From positions 1 to 43,391 of the forward strand of contig CANASS010000013.1 in NCBI GenBank assembly GCA_947364395.1: 43,391 bases of DNA, given 5' to 3'. Origin of the DNA: an uncultured bacterium. GTDB taxonomy: Bacteria; Bacillota; Clostridia; Oscillospirales; Oscillospiraceae. The translations under genes and the position numbers were made by a program. The notes below the pieces were generated by a model. The model made no database searches, was not told the DNA's origin, and saw nothing but the letters and a program-made list of their open reading frames with translations. Each line of letters opens with the position of its first letter. Within the stretch, counting starts at the first letter, position 1. Shown piece by piece: positions 9,077 to 17,288 of this stretch.

Positions 9077-9661
9077 ATGAAACGGTTGATGTCTCTTCTC
9101 CTGTCGGCCGCCGTCCTGCTGTCGCTGGCCGCCTGCTCCCTGAATCTCAACCTCCCGGCCCAAGGCGGCAAGGTGATCGAGCCCGACGAGGAGGGCTTTG
9201 CCATGGGCTATGAGGGGGACACCCTGCGCACGGCGTTTTTCGACATGACCATCCACAACCCAAAAACCTGCGCCGAATATGAGGGGCTCACCCCCAGCGA
9301 GGGCTACCAGTTTCTGGTGGCGGACCTCACCCTCTACAACCACACCGACGATACGCAGCCCATCTTTGACACCGACTTCGAGGTGATCTGGGACCTGGAC
9401 GACGACGACGCCTGGGCCTGGCCCGAGTGCAATGAGACGGCGGGCCCCGGCGGCGAGCCGGAGTATTCCGTGCGCTCGGAAAGCCAGCTGCCGGTGGAAT
9501 CCGACCTGGGCATACACAAGAGCATGAGCGGCGTGCTGCTCTACCAGGTGCCCGAGGATTGCAGGGACTTTTACATTGCCTACTACGAGATCTACGAGCC
9601 CGAGGAGGAGGGCGGCGATCCCGTGTACGGCGACTCCTTTTTCGTGAGGTTCAGCGCATGA
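9077..9661 (+). CDS. Putative lipoprotein, Ig-like (DUF4352-type) fold suspected
   Basis: A 194-residue protein with a lipoprotein signal peptide: MKRLMSLLLSAAVLLS then lipobox LAAC with the acylated cysteine at residue 20. The mature part is acidic. Segments such as YQFLVADLTLYNHTDDTQPI and the following beta-rich stretch resemble the telokin/Ig-like DUF4352 proteins often found as lipoproteins in Firmicutes; this is a judgement from pattern only. It is anchored on the outer face of the membrane. Start ATG 9077 follows AAAGAAGTGAG. Its stop overlaps the tatD start (ATGA), so the two are cotranslated. Confidence 0.75.
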   Translation: MKRLMSLLLSAAVLLSLAACSLNLNLPAQGGKVIEPDEEGFAMGYEGDTLRTAFFDMTIHNPKTCAEYEGLTPSEGYQFLVADLTLYNHTDDTQPIFDTDFEVIWDLDDDDAWAWPECNETAGPGGEPEYSVRSESQLPVESDLGIHKSMSGVLLYQVPEDCRDFYIAYYEIYEPEEEGGDPVYGDSFFVRFSA

Positions 9662-10434
9662 GCATGACACTGTTTGACACACACGCCCATTACGATTCCC
9701 GCCAATTCCACTCCGACCGGGACCAGGTGCTCTCCGCCCTGCCCGCCCAGGGGGTGGAGCTGGTGGTCAACCCCGGCTGCGACCTGGCCAGCTCCCAGAC
9801 GGCTGTGGAGCTGGCCGGGCGGTATCCCTTTGTCTACGCCGCCGTGGGGGTCCACCCGGAAGACTGCGGGGACTGGGAGGACGGGCACATTGACCGCCTG
9901 CGGGCCCTGGCCGCCCAGCCCAAGGTGGTGGCCGTGGGGGAAATCGGGCTGGACTACTACTGGCCCGAGAATCCCCCCAAGGAGCTCCAGAAGCGGGTAT
10001 TCCGGGCCCAGCTGGCCCTGGCCGGGGAACTGGACCTGCCCGCCATCGTCCACGACCGGGAGGCCCACGGGGACTGCCTGGACATCGTCCGGGAATTCCC
10101 CCGGACCCGGGGGGTGTTCCACTGTTTCTCCGGCAGCGCGGAGATGGCCATGGAACTGGTGAAGCTGGGCTGGATGATCTCCTTCACCGGGGTGCTCACC
10201 TATAAAAACGCCCGCAAGGCGGTGGAGGCTGCCCAGGCCGTCCCCCTGGACCGCATTATGATCGAGACGGACAGCCCCTACATGGCCCCCGTCCCCCACC
10301 GGGGGAAGCGGAACCACTCCGGCTATGTGGGCCTGATCTGCCAGCGGCTGGCCGAGCTGAAAGGCATCACCCCGGATGAATGTTCCAGGATCACCCTGGA
10401 AAATGGACGCAGATTTTTCCAGATTCTAGAGTAA
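9658..10434 (+). CDS. tatD: TatD family metal-dependent hydrolase/DNase
   Basis: TIM-barrel metal-dependent 3'-5' exonuclease of the TatD/YcfH group, implicated in DNA repair and quality control. The 258-residue protein shows the metal ligands in order: DTHAHYDS (HxH), AVGEIGLDYYW (Glu), IVHDREAH (His), FHCFSGS (His) and IETDSPY (Asp). The start at ATG 9658 overlaps the lipoprotein stop; a second in-frame ATG lies 6 bases later. An upstream extension in the same frame would lie inside the lipoprotein gene and lacks homology. It is the last gene of the leftward housekeeping run. Confidence 0.93.
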   Translation: MSMTLFDTHAHYDSRQFHSDRDQVLSALPAQGVELVVNPGCDLASSQTAVELAGRYPFVYAAVGVHPEDCGDWEDGHIDRLRALAAQPKVVAVGEIGLDYYWPENPPKELQKRVFRAQLALAGELDLPAIVHDREAHGDCLDIVREFPRTRGVFHCFSGSAEMAMELVKLGWMISFTGVLTYKNARKAVEAAQAVPLDRIMIETDSPYMAPVPHRGKRNHSGYVGLICQRLAELKGITPDECSRITLENGRRFFQILE

Positions 10435-10527
10435 ACTGGAACAGTCAGGAAAAAAGCGGTTTTTTGTGGAAGCAGATGAAAATTTGTTCCAAAGTACCTG
10501 CTTTTTCGGTTTTTTTTCAATCACCGC

Positions 10528-10556
10528 TTGACAGTCTTTTAACGTGGTGCTATACT
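10528..10556 (+). promoter_or_regulatory. Consensus sigma-A promoter for the cold-shock gene
   Basis: TTGACA (10528-10533), a 17-base spacer, and TATACT (10551-10556). Transcription would start near 10563, giving a leader of about 108 bases before the cold-shock start codon. Confidence 0.8.
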
Positions 10557-10587
10557 GAAAACGGTTTTGATGTATGAACTGATTTGT

Positions 10588-10623
10588 GCCCGCTCTTTCG
10601 TACATGAAAGGGCGGACTTTTTT
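10588..10623 (+). terminator. Hairpin with T-run in the cold-shock leader (attenuator candidate)
   Basis: GCCCGCTCTTTC at 10588-10599 pairs with GAAAGGGCGGAC at 10606-10617 around a 6-base loop, with two imperfect positions, followed directly by six T. It lies downstream of the promoter at 10528 and 50 bases before the cold-shock start codon, so it cannot be a simple tatD terminator alone. A transcript from 10563 would have to read through it. Confidence 0.7.
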
Positions 10624-10670
10624 CTTCTACTTTCAAAACGAATTTTTTACAAATAAGGAGGATATAGGAA

Positions 10671-10889
10671 ATGAACGGTACTGTGAAATGGTTCAACGCT
10701 GAAAAGGGCTACGGCTTCATCACCCCCGACGACGGCACCGAGGACGTGTTCGTCCACTTCTCCGCCATCGTGGCCGATGGCTACAAGAAGCTGCTGGAGG
10801 GCCAGAAGGTCACCTTCGAGACCGAGCCCGATCCCCGGGGCGCCAAGGGCGTGCGCGCCACCAACGTGGTCGCTCAGACTGAGGAGTAA
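10671..10889 (+). CDS. Cold-shock protein (CspA family)
   Basis: A 72-residue single OB-fold RNA/ssDNA chaperone. RNP1 KGYGFI and RNP2 VFVHF are intact, with the aromatic surface W8/F9 in VKWFNAEKG. The ribosome binding site AAGGAGG at 10655-10661 is strong and sits 9 bases from ATG. It is a monocistronic unit: its own promoter at 10528 and a strong terminator at 10908. The leader hairpin suggests control at the RNA level, which is common for csp genes. Confidence 0.96.
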   Translation: MNGTVKWFNAEKGYGFITPDDGTEDVFVHFSAIVADGYKKLLEGQKVTFETEPDPRGAKGVRATNVVAQTEE

Positions 10890-10907
10890 GAGCTTCACAA
10901 AAAAAGA

Positions 10908-10940
10908 GCCTGCCGCAGAGACGCGGCGGGCCCTTTTTAT
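10908..10940. terminator. Bidirectional terminator between csp and the UPF0291 gene
   Basis: GCCTGCCGC at 10908-10916 pairs with GCGGCGGGC at 10923-10931 around AGAGAC. CCTTTTTATTTTA follows on the plus strand and an A-rich stretch precedes it, giving a T-run on the minus strand. It serves the convergent genes on both sides. Confidence 0.85.
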
Positions 10941-10941
10941 T

Positions 10942-11148
10942 TTACAGCTTCTTTTTCAGCTTATGCCTGCTGCCGTCCGGCTCCACAAAATAGGCGCGGT
11001 CCAGCTGCCCCGTGAGGCTGGCCTTCACGCTGTCGATATACTCCCGGCGCAGGGCGTCCCGCTCGGCCAGCTCCTCCGGGGTGAGGACCTCCCCCGCCTT
11101 CACCCGGCGGGCCAGCTGGTTGATGCGGTCAATCTTTTTTTGGTCCAT
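10942..11148 (-). CDS. UPF0291 (DUF896) family small protein
   Basis: A 68-residue protein matching the YnzC-type UPF0291 family: an N-terminal helical hairpin with KIDRINQLARRVKAGEVLTPEELAERDALRREYIDS, then a short tail. The B. subtilis relative YnzC is a small helical protein of poorly defined role in the SOS/yneA region; function here is unknown. The start codon directly follows the ylmH stop, so the gene is translated as the last member of the minus-strand operon. The tail is lysine-rich (KLKKKL). Confidence 0.9.
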   Translation of the reverse strand: MDQKKIDRINQLARRVKAGEVLTPEELAERDALRREYIDSVKASLTGQLDRAYFVEPDGSRHKLKKKL

Positions 11149-11943
11149 TTACAGATACCTCTCGATCTCGATGATGGTCCGGCCCTTCCGGGACTGGCCG
11201 CCTACCGATTTCAGTATGCACTTGCCCAATCCCCGGCAAGTGATTACGTCCCCCTGGGCCACCGCCCGGTCGGGCTTGAGGCACTCCCGGTGGTTCAGGG
11301 ACACCCGGCCCCCGGCGACGGCGTCCGCCGCCCTGCCCCGGGCCAGAGAAAACCCGGAGGCCAGCACCGCGTCCAACCGCAGGGCGGCCACCGTGTCGTG
11401 GATGACCTTCACCTGGGCGGGGGCGGGAGCCAGACCGGACAGGGGGATTTCTTTCAGCTTCAGCCGATAGCGCCCCGCCTGGCCGAACTGGGACAGGATA
11501 ATGGGGGCGGCCTCCTTCAGGCAGACGATCTGGGCGGAATTCTCCCCCGCCAGGATGTCCCCCACACGCTCCCGGGTGAGGCCGATGCCCATGAGGCCCC
11601 CCAGCAGGTCCCGGTGGGTCAGGTCCGCCCCGGTGGGCGGGTAGGCGCACTCAACGGCGGCAAGCTCCTCCGACGGCTCCCAATCCCCGGCCTCCTGCCA
11701 GTCGGGGAGAAATACGCAGACGGTGCGCTCCGCCCCCTCAAACCCGCCGTGGAAGAGGCGACGGGGATGGCCCGACGCGGCCAAAAGGGGCTCTAAAGCC
11801 GCCCGCTGGGCGGGAGAGAGAAACTGGGTGGCGCAGGGGATGGAGCGGTTTTGGGCCCGGTCCAGCTGGTCCAGGGCCCGGGCCAGCACCACCCGCTCCT
11901 CCGGGTCTTTGGAGAATTTGTTCAGCAGCTCGGTTTTGTTCAT
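11149..11943 (-). CDS. ylmH: S4-domain RNA-binding protein YlmH
   Basis: A 264-residue YlmH-family protein. The N-terminal domain has the TQFLSP.Q motif and GGF-AERTVCVFLPDW; a middle domain contains LTHRDLLGGLMGIGLTRERVGDI; the C-terminal S4 RNA-binding domain is around 180-250 (RLDAVLASGFSLARGRAADAV ... VSLNHRECLKPDRAVAQGDVITCRG.GK). B. subtilis YlmH binds the ribosome and takes part in ribosome-associated quality control. Usually ylmH lies in the division cluster next to divIVA; here it is in an operon with a Nudix gene, overlapping it by 4 bases (ATGA). Confidence 0.92.
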   Translation of the reverse strand: MNKTELLNKFSKDPEERVVLARALDQLDRAQNRSIPCATQFLSPAQRAALEPLLAASGHPRRLFHGGFEGAERTVCVFLPDWQEAGDWEPSEELAAVECAYPPTGADLTHRDLLGGLMGIGLTRERVGDILAGENSAQIVCLKEAAPIILSQFGQAGRYRLKLKEIPLSGLAPAPAQVKVIHDTVAALRLDAVLASGFSLARGRAADAVAGGRVSLNHRECLKPDRAVAQGDVITCRGLGKCILKSVGGQSRKGRTIIEIERYL

Positions 11944-12347
11944 ATCACGCCTCTCCTCCGGGCTTCCTCCATCAGCTTGGGCTGGATCAGCGGATAGGTC
12001 CAGCGGTCAGGCAAGCTGTCCATCAGGTAAATTTCCCTGATTTCGTGGTGCAGCCCGCCATCCATAGCAGTAATCTCCGCACAGTACAGCATACCGTAAT
12101 CCCGGAAGGAGTAGACGCACACAGGGGTCAGCGTGAACACCGACGCTCCGGTCTCCTCCGCCAGTTCCCGCCGCGCCGTTTCCAGGATCGTTTCCCCCGG
12201 TTCCCGGTGTCCGCCGGGAATCTCCAGCGTATCACGCTCCCGGTGGCGGCAGAACACCCACTTACCCTGATGTTTGGCGATGATGACCGCATATTTCAGC
12301 AGGGCATCGTCCACATGGTCATAGAATTTCACTTCAGGCTGTCCCAT
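11940..12347 (-). CDS. Nudix hydrolase
   Basis: A 135-residue Nudix protein. The box G-x5-E-x7-RELAEETG is complete at about 46-68 (GGHREPGETILETARRELAEETGA read in parts), giving the metal-binding glutamates. Nudix enzymes hydrolyse nucleoside diphosphates linked to another group; the substrate cannot be told. I prefer the second methionine (ATG at 12347) because GGAG lies 9 bases upstream of it, whereas the first in-frame ATG at 12362, three bases after the ABC gene, has no Shine-Dalgarno sequence. Its stop overlaps the ylmH start. Confidence 0.9.
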   Translation of the reverse strand: MGQPEVKFYDHVDDALLKYAVIIAKHQGKWVFCRHRERDTLEIPGGHREPGETILETARRELAEETGASVFTLTPVCVYSFRDYGMLYCAEITAMDGGLHHEIREIYLMDSLPDRWTYPLIQPKLMEEARRRGVI

Positions 12348-12365
12348 ATTCCGTTTCTCCATTGC

Positions 12366-14111
12366 TTATACCACCCGCTTCTGGGCGTTATACAGCTGGG
12401 CGTACTCCCCGCCCCTGGCCAGAAGCTCCTCATGGGTGCCCTCTTCCAGGATGTGGTTGTCGTCCACCACGATGATGCGGTTGGCGGAGCGGATGGTGGA
12501 CAGCCGGTGGGCAATAATTAAGGTGGTGCGGCCCTTAGCCAGCTCGTCAAAGGCGGACTGAATCCGGGCCTCGGTTACCGAGTCCAGAGCGGAGGTGGCC
12601 TCGTCCAAGATCAGGATGGGCGGATTCTTCAAAAAGATACGGGCGATGGACACCCGCTGCTTCTGCCCGCCGGACAGCATCACTCCCCGCTCCCCCACGT
12701 AGGTCCGGAACCCGTTGGGCATGGACATGATATCGTCGTAGATCTCCGCCCGGCGGGCGGCTTCCGCCACCTCCGCCTCGGTGGCGTCGGGGCGGCCGTA
12801 GCGGATGTTGTCCATGATGGTGCCCGCGAAGAGGAACACGTCCTGCTGGACGATGCCGATGTTATGGCGCAGGGAGCGCTGGGTCACCTCCCGCACATCC
12901 TGGCCGTCCACCAGGATGCGGCCCCCCGTCACGTCGTAGAACCGGGGGACCAGCTGGCACAGGGTGGACTTGCCTCCCCCGGAGGGGCCCACCACCGCCA
13001 CCGTCTCCCCCTGAGGAATGTGGATGGACACGTGATCCAGCACCGCCGGGCCGTCCTCATAGTGGAAGGACACGTCGTCCACCAGGATGTCCCCCTTGGC
13101 CGCCCCCATCTCCCGGGCGTCCGGGGCATCCTGGACGGCGGGCTCCACCCGCATCAGCTCCACAAACCGCTTGAAGCCCGCCATGCCGTTGAGAAACTGC
13201 TCCACAAAAGCGGCCAGCTTGCGCACCGGGGTCAGGAAGGTGGAGATGTAAAGGGTGAAGGTGACCAGATCCACAAAGTTCATCTCTCCCTTCATGATGA
13301 AAAAGCCCCCCGCCGCCACGGTGAGCACGTTCATGGCGGGCAGGGCGAATTCCAGCCCCGCGTGGTAGATGCCCATGGCCTGGTAATAGCCCCGCTTGGC
13401 CCCCTTGAACTGCTCGTTGGAGGCCCGGAACTTCTCGTCCTCCTGGTCCTCGCTGGCAAAGGCCTTGGCGGTGCGCATGCCGGAGATGGACGACTCCAGC
13501 TGGCCGTTGATGCCCGCCATGGTCTGCTTCACCTCCACCGACGCCTTCATCATCCGGCGGCGCTGGACGATGGTGAACACGATGAAGATGGGCACCACGG
13601 CGAACACGATAAGGGCCAGCTTCCACTGGATGCGGACCATCAGGCAGAAGGCCCCGACCAGGGTGACGGCGGAGATGAACAGGTCCTCCGGGCCGTGGTG
13701 GGCCAGCTCGGTGATCTCGAACAGGTCGCTGGTGGCCCGGCTCATCAGCTGCCCCGTGCGGTTCTTGTCGTAGAAGGAGAAAGACAGGTCCTGCATGTGG
13801 CCGAACAGGTCCCGGCGGATGTCCGCCTCGATTCGCACCCCCATCATGTGGCCCCAGTAGGCTACGATGAACTGCATGGCCGCCCGCAGCACATAGGCCC
13901 CCAGCAGGACGGCCATGACGGTGAAGAAAACGGTGAACATGCTCTGGGGCAGCAGGGTGTTCAGCGCCTCCCGGGAGACGGCGGGGAAGGCCAGGTCCAC
14001 CAGGGCGATACCCAGGGCGCAGGCCATATCCAGAATAAACAGCTTGAGATGGGGCTTATAATAGGACAGGAAGATGGGGACATAGCCCCGGTGGAAACGG
14101 TTGGAAGCCAT
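12366..14111 (-). CDS. ABC exporter half-transporter (membrane and ATPase domains fused)
   Basis: A 581-residue type IV ABC protein. Six membrane helices occupy about 15-310. The ATPase domain has Walker A GPSGGGKST, Q-loop VQQDVFLFAGT, signature LSGGQKQRVSIARI, Walker B ILILDEATSALD and an H-loop IIAHRLSTI. It resembles the MsbA/BmrA-like multidrug or lipid exporters that act as homodimers; the substrate is unknown. ATG 14111 follows AAAGGAGAG. It is the first gene of the operon ABC-Nudix-ylmH-UPF0291 and has a promoter at 14171-14199. Confidence 0.93.
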   Translation of the reverse strand: MASNRFHRGYVPIFLSYYKPHLKLFILDMACALGIALVDLAFPAVSREALNTLLPQSMFTVFFTVMAVLLGAYVLRAAMQFIVAYWGHMMGVRIEADIRRDLFGHMQDLSFSFYDKNRTGQLMSRATSDLFEITELAHHGPEDLFISAVTLVGAFCLMVRIQWKLALIVFAVVPIFIVFTIVQRRRMMKASVEVKQTMAGINGQLESSISGMRTAKAFASEDQEDEKFRASNEQFKGAKRGYYQAMGIYHAGLEFALPAMNVLTVAAGGFFIMKGEMNFVDLVTFTLYISTFLTPVRKLAAFVEQFLNGMAGFKRFVELMRVEPAVQDAPDAREMGAAKGDILVDDVSFHYEDGPAVLDHVSIHIPQGETVAVVGPSGGGKSTLCQLVPRFYDVTGGRILVDGQDVREVTQRSLRHNIGIVQQDVFLFAGTIMDNIRYGRPDATEAEVAEAARRAEIYDDIMSMPNGFRTYVGERGVMLSGGQKQRVSIARIFLKNPPILILDEATSALDSVTEARIQSAFDELAKGRTTLIIAHRLSTIRSANRIIVVDDNHILEEGTHEELLARGGEYAQLYNAQKRVV

Positions 14112-14170
14112 ATGAGGACACTCTCCTTTGCCAAAATTTTTACACTTGGCGCGAACTTTAATAAATAATC

Positions 14171-14199
14171 AGTTTAGCCGAAAGATTTCAGCTTGTCAA
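14171..14199 (-). promoter_or_regulatory. Promoter for the ABC-Nudix-ylmH operon
   Basis: On the minus strand TTGACA (14199-14194), a 17-base spacer, and TAAACT (14176-14171). Its -35 box overlaps that of the divergent promoter at 14193-14221 almost exactly. Confidence 0.65.
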
Positions 14200-14221
14200 G
14201 ACTTGGCGGATGACTTATAAT
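14193..14221 (+). promoter_or_regulatory. Promoter for the AI-2E family permease
   Basis: TTGTCA (14193-14198), 17-base spacer, TATAAT (14216-14221). Predicted transcription start near 14228, which places the upstream ATG at 14210 outside the transcript and supports ATG 14258 as the start. Confidence 0.75.
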
Positions 14222-14257
14222 ATTCTCTGCATTTTCATTCAGAAAGAAGGCGGCCAC

Positions 14258-15451
14258 ATGGAACATACGCAGCTTTCCTGGCATCAGCGGGGCCAGCTCT
14301 GGCTCCGGCTGGGCCTGCGGGGGGCCCTGACCCTGGGGGGGACGGCCCTGGTCATCTGGGTGGGCCTGCCCATGGCCTCCCTGCTCAGCCCCTTTCTCTT
14401 CGCCCTGGTGCTGGCATGGGTGCTCAATCCAGCGGTGCGCTGGCTCCAGAGAAAAACCAACGGCTCCCGGAAGGTCATCTCCATGATTTTGGTCATCCTG
14501 GTCTTTGCCGTCATTGGCGGCGTCCTGTTCGGGCTGGGCTGGGTGGCGGTGGATCAGGTGCGCTCCCTGTTCGACAACCGGCAGTCGGTGCTGGACGATT
14601 TCCTCAACGGCCTGCTGGGGGTGGTGAACAGCGTCCAGCACTGGATTGCTGGGCTCAGCGGCGTGGTGCCCGACGGGGTGGTCACCACCGGCGGAGACCT
14701 CATCGACACCCTGGTGGGCTGGGTCCAGGGGCTGGACTTTTCCGGCTGGTTCGCCCAGATGGCGGGGCAGGCCCCCTCCATGGCGGCCAACGTGTCCGGC
14801 TTCGCCGTGGCCCTGGTGGTGTTCATGATGGCCAGCTACTTTATCACCGGGGATTACCCCCGGCTGCGGTTCGAGCTGGCCGACCGGGTGCCCATGGTGG
14901 CCCGGGATTTCTGCCGCTCGGTGAAAAACATCTTCATGAGCGCCTTCGGCGGCTACGTGAAAAGCCAGCTGATCCTGTCCGCCGGGGTGTTTATGATCCT
15001 GACCATCGGCTTTCTTCTGATGCGGCAGCCCTACGGACTGCTGCTGGCCTTCGGGCTGGCGGTGCTGGACTTCATCCCCATCATCGGGGCGGGCACGGTC
15101 ATGGTGCCCTGGGCGGTAATCGACATGGTGCTGGCCAATTACGGCGAGGCGGCGGCGCTGATGGCGGTCTGGGGGGTTATCGTGCTGTTCCGGCGGTTTG
15201 CCGAGCCCAAAATTCTGGGCGATCAGACCGGGCTGTCCCCCATCCTGTCCCTGGTGGGCATCTACGTGGGCATGAAAATCGGCGGCGTGCTGGGCATGGT
15301 GGTGGGCCCCCTGCTGCTGCTGGTGTGCATCAACCTGACCAAGTTGGGCATTTTCCGCCCGGTGCTGGACGACCTGGCCCTGGCGGCAGGGGACATCAAC
15401 GCCATCCTGCGCTCAGGCCGGAAAACCGATACGGACGCGGCGGCGAAATGA
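14258..15451 (+). CDS. AI-2E family transporter (PerM/YtvI-like)
   Basis: A 397-residue polytopic membrane protein with about eight hydrophobic segments. The conserved C-terminal half of the AI-2E exporter family is evident: LDFIPIIGAGTVMVPWAVI, then PKILGDQTGLSPILSLVGIYVGMKIGGVLGMVVGPLLL in shorter blocks. Family members include the AI-2 exporter TqsA, Na/H antiporters and YtvI; the substrate cannot be assigned. Start ATG 14258 has AAGAAGG upstream. It is divergent from the ABC operon and shares its promoter region. Confidence 0.9.
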   Translation: MEHTQLSWHQRGQLWLRLGLRGALTLGGTALVIWVGLPMASLLSPFLFALVLAWVLNPAVRWLQRKTNGSRKVISMILVILVFAVIGGVLFGLGWVAVDQVRSLFDNRQSVLDDFLNGLLGVVNSVQHWIAGLSGVVPDGVVTTGGDLIDTLVGWVQGLDFSGWFAQMAGQAPSMAANVSGFAVALVVFMMASYFITGDYPRLRFELADRVPMVARDFCRSVKNIFMSAFGGYVKSQLILSAGVFMILTIGFLLMRQPYGLLLAFGLAVLDFIPIIGAGTVMVPWAVIDMVLANYGEAAALMAVWGVIVLFRRFAEPKILGDQTGLSPILSLVGIYVGMKIGGVLGMVVGPLLLLVCINLTKLGIFRPVLDDLALAAGDINAILRSGRKTDTDAAAK

Positions 15452-15524
15452 CCATTGGTCAAACAGGAATTTTCAGCTTTTTTTCAGCGTAAGTTCAAAA
15501 TCATTTCGGCCCTATGACATACTT

Positions 15525-15552
15525 TTGACACAATTGCGTAGTATCTTATGCT
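15525..15552 (+). promoter_or_regulatory. Promoter for the HtrA-type protease
   Basis: TTGACA (15525-15530), 16-base spacer, TATGCT (15547-15552). The leader to ATG 15636 would be about 78 bases. Confidence 0.6.
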
Positions 15553-15635
15553 CAACGGCAGGGCGGGCGGCGCAAAACAGCCGCCCCGGCCACAGATATT
15601 GTCTGAAAGCGCGGAATTGGAAAGGAGAATGTTCC

Positions 15636-17024
15636 ATGAACGATCAAAATGGTTTTGACAGCAACGGTATGTACCACTACAGCTACACCTCCCAGCACTC
15701 CGACCCCTGGGACCGGCAGACACCTCCCACCCCGCCCCAGCCCCCCAAAAAGAAAAAGAGCGGCGCGGGAAAGGCAGTGGCCCTGGTGCTGTGCTGCGCC
15801 CTGGTGGGCGGCGGCGCGGGCGTGGGGGGCGCGGCGGCCTACAGCGCCCTCACCGCCGGCCCCCAGGAGGAGACCACCATCTACCGCAATGAGGTGGACC
15901 CCACCGCCGTCAAGGTGAAGCAGGCCGACGGCCTCACCCCCATGAGCCTCAGTGAGATCTACGCCGCCTACGCCGACTCCTGCGTGTGCATCTCGGTAAC
16001 CGGCATGGCCACTAACGGCTGGTATCAGCAGCCCACCGCCGGGGCGGGCTCCGGCTTCATCATCAGCGAGGACGGCTACATCGTCACCAACTACCACGTG
16101 ATCGACGGGGCCAACACCATCAAGGTGACGCTGAACAACGGCGACACCTACGACGCCAAGCTGGTGGGCGGCGAGGAGCTCAACGATGTGGCCGTGCTGA
16201 AGGTGGACGGCGTGTCCGGCCTGAAGCCGGTGGTGCTGGGCGACTCCGACGACCTGGTGGTGGGCGAGCAGGTGTGCACCATCGGCAACGCCCTGGGCAC
16301 CCTGTCCTTCTCCCAGACCTCCGGCTTCGTGTCCTCCACCGGGCGGGAGATCACCATGAGCGACGGCACCGTGATGAACAATATGATCCAGACCAACTGC
16401 ACCATCAACTCCGGCAACTCCGGCGGCCCCCTCTTTGACAGCTACGGCCGGGTGGTGGGCATCACCTCCGCCAAGCTGTCCAACAACGGCGACTCCCGCA
16501 GCGCCACCATCGAGGGCATCGGCTTTGCCATCCCCATCAACGACGTGATCGGCATCGTCACCGACTATATGCAGTACGGCTACGTCACCGGGCGGCCCTA
16601 TATGGGCATCCTGAACCCCTCCGACACCGCCGACTATGCGGACCGCTTCGGCTGGCCTGTGGGCGTGTACGTCAATGACGTGGAGGAGGGCTCCTGCGCC
16701 GAGACGGCAGGCATCCGCCGGGGCGATATCATCACCAAGATCGACGACACCGAGATCACCGGCGTCAGCCAGCTGACCTCCGTGAAAAACAGCTACCGCG
16801 CCGGGGACACCGTGCGGGTGGAGGTGTACCGCTCCGGCGAAGCCCTCACCCTGACCCTCACCTTTGACGAGCAGGAGAACGGCACCCAGGAGTCCGGCGG
16901 CCGGGTCCAGGACCCCGCCCCCCAGCAGACCTCCAGCGGCAGTTACGGCGGGCAGAACCCCTACGGAAACTACGGGGACGAGTTCTTCAACAGCTTCCCC
17001 TGGAGCTACTTCTTCGGGCGTTAA
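15636..17024 (+). CDS. HtrA/DegP-like serine protease with PDZ domain
   Basis: A 462-residue membrane-anchored protease of the envelope stress type. A proline- and lysine-rich cytoplasmic head (1-44) is followed by one membrane segment (about 46-72), a trypsin-like domain with triad H154 (TNYHVIDG), D184 (LNDVAVL) and S262 (NSGNSGGPL), and a PDZ domain at about 345-425 (VNDVEEGSCAETAGIRRGD). The C-terminal 40 residues are low complexity (Gly, Gln, Tyr). ATG 15636 follows AAAGGAG; an upstream extension in frame is not credible since it crosses the promoter. Confidence 0.95.
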   Translation: MNDQNGFDSNGMYHYSYTSQHSDPWDRQTPPTPPQPPKKKKSGAGKAVALVLCCALVGGGAGVGGAAAYSALTAGPQEETTIYRNEVDPTAVKVKQADGLTPMSLSEIYAAYADSCVCISVTGMATNGWYQQPTAGAGSGFIISEDGYIVTNYHVIDGANTIKVTLNNGDTYDAKLVGGEELNDVAVLKVDGVSGLKPVVLGDSDDLVVGEQVCTIGNALGTLSFSQTSGFVSSTGREITMSDGTVMNNMIQTNCTINSGNSGGPLFDSYGRVVGITSAKLSNNGDSRSATIEGIGFAIPINDVIGIVTDYMQYGYVTGRPYMGILNPSDTADYADRFGWPVGVYVNDVEEGSCAETAGIRRGDIITKIDDTEITGVSQLTSVKNSYRAGDTVRVEVYRSGEALTLTLTFDEQENGTQESGGRVQDPAPQQTSSGSYGGQNPYGNYGDEFFNSFPWSYFFGR

Positions 17025-17042
17025 AGATCCCTTTTCAAATAA

Positions 17043-17076
17043 AAAGCGCTCCGCAGATTTTTCTGCGGGGCGCTTT
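17043..17076. terminator. Strong terminator after htrA
   Basis: AAAGCGCTCCGCAG at 17043-17056 pairs with CTGCGGGGCGCTTT at 17063-17076 around ATTTTT, with one G-T pair. A-runs and T-runs on both sides make it bidirectional, serving also the minus-strand gene that ends at 17082. Confidence 0.85.
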
Positions 17077-17081
17077 CCCTG

Positions 17082-17198
17082 TCAGGCAGTCATTTCGGCC
17101 AGCTCCCGCTCCGCCTCTCCCCGGGTGTCCGCGGAAAAGCAGAACGCGCCGTCCAAATAGACCTCCACATGACCTCTCACAAACTCCATCTCATACAT
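17082..17198 (-). CDS. Conserved-looking 38-residue protein of unknown function
   Basis: The ATG at 17198 has a strong Shine-Dalgarno AAAGGAG at good spacing, and the gene ends next to a terminator, which argues for a real gene despite its size. The sequence MYEMEFVRGHVEVYLDG then AFCFSADTRGEAERELAE suggests two beta strands followed by a helix. No membrane segment or signal peptide. I do not recognise the family. A longer reading frame extends upstream to 17342 but that part overlaps a hairpin and has no ribosome binding site. Confidence 0.65.
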   Translation of the reverse strand: MYEMEFVRGHVEVYLDGAFCFSADTRGEAERELAEMTA

Positions 17199-17288
17199 TT
17201 GGGACACTCCTTTCATCGGGAGGTTTCGTCCCCCCTGTGTTCTGAGGACAGTATACCTCAAAAAGAGTCCCATAAACCGGCACTTATT

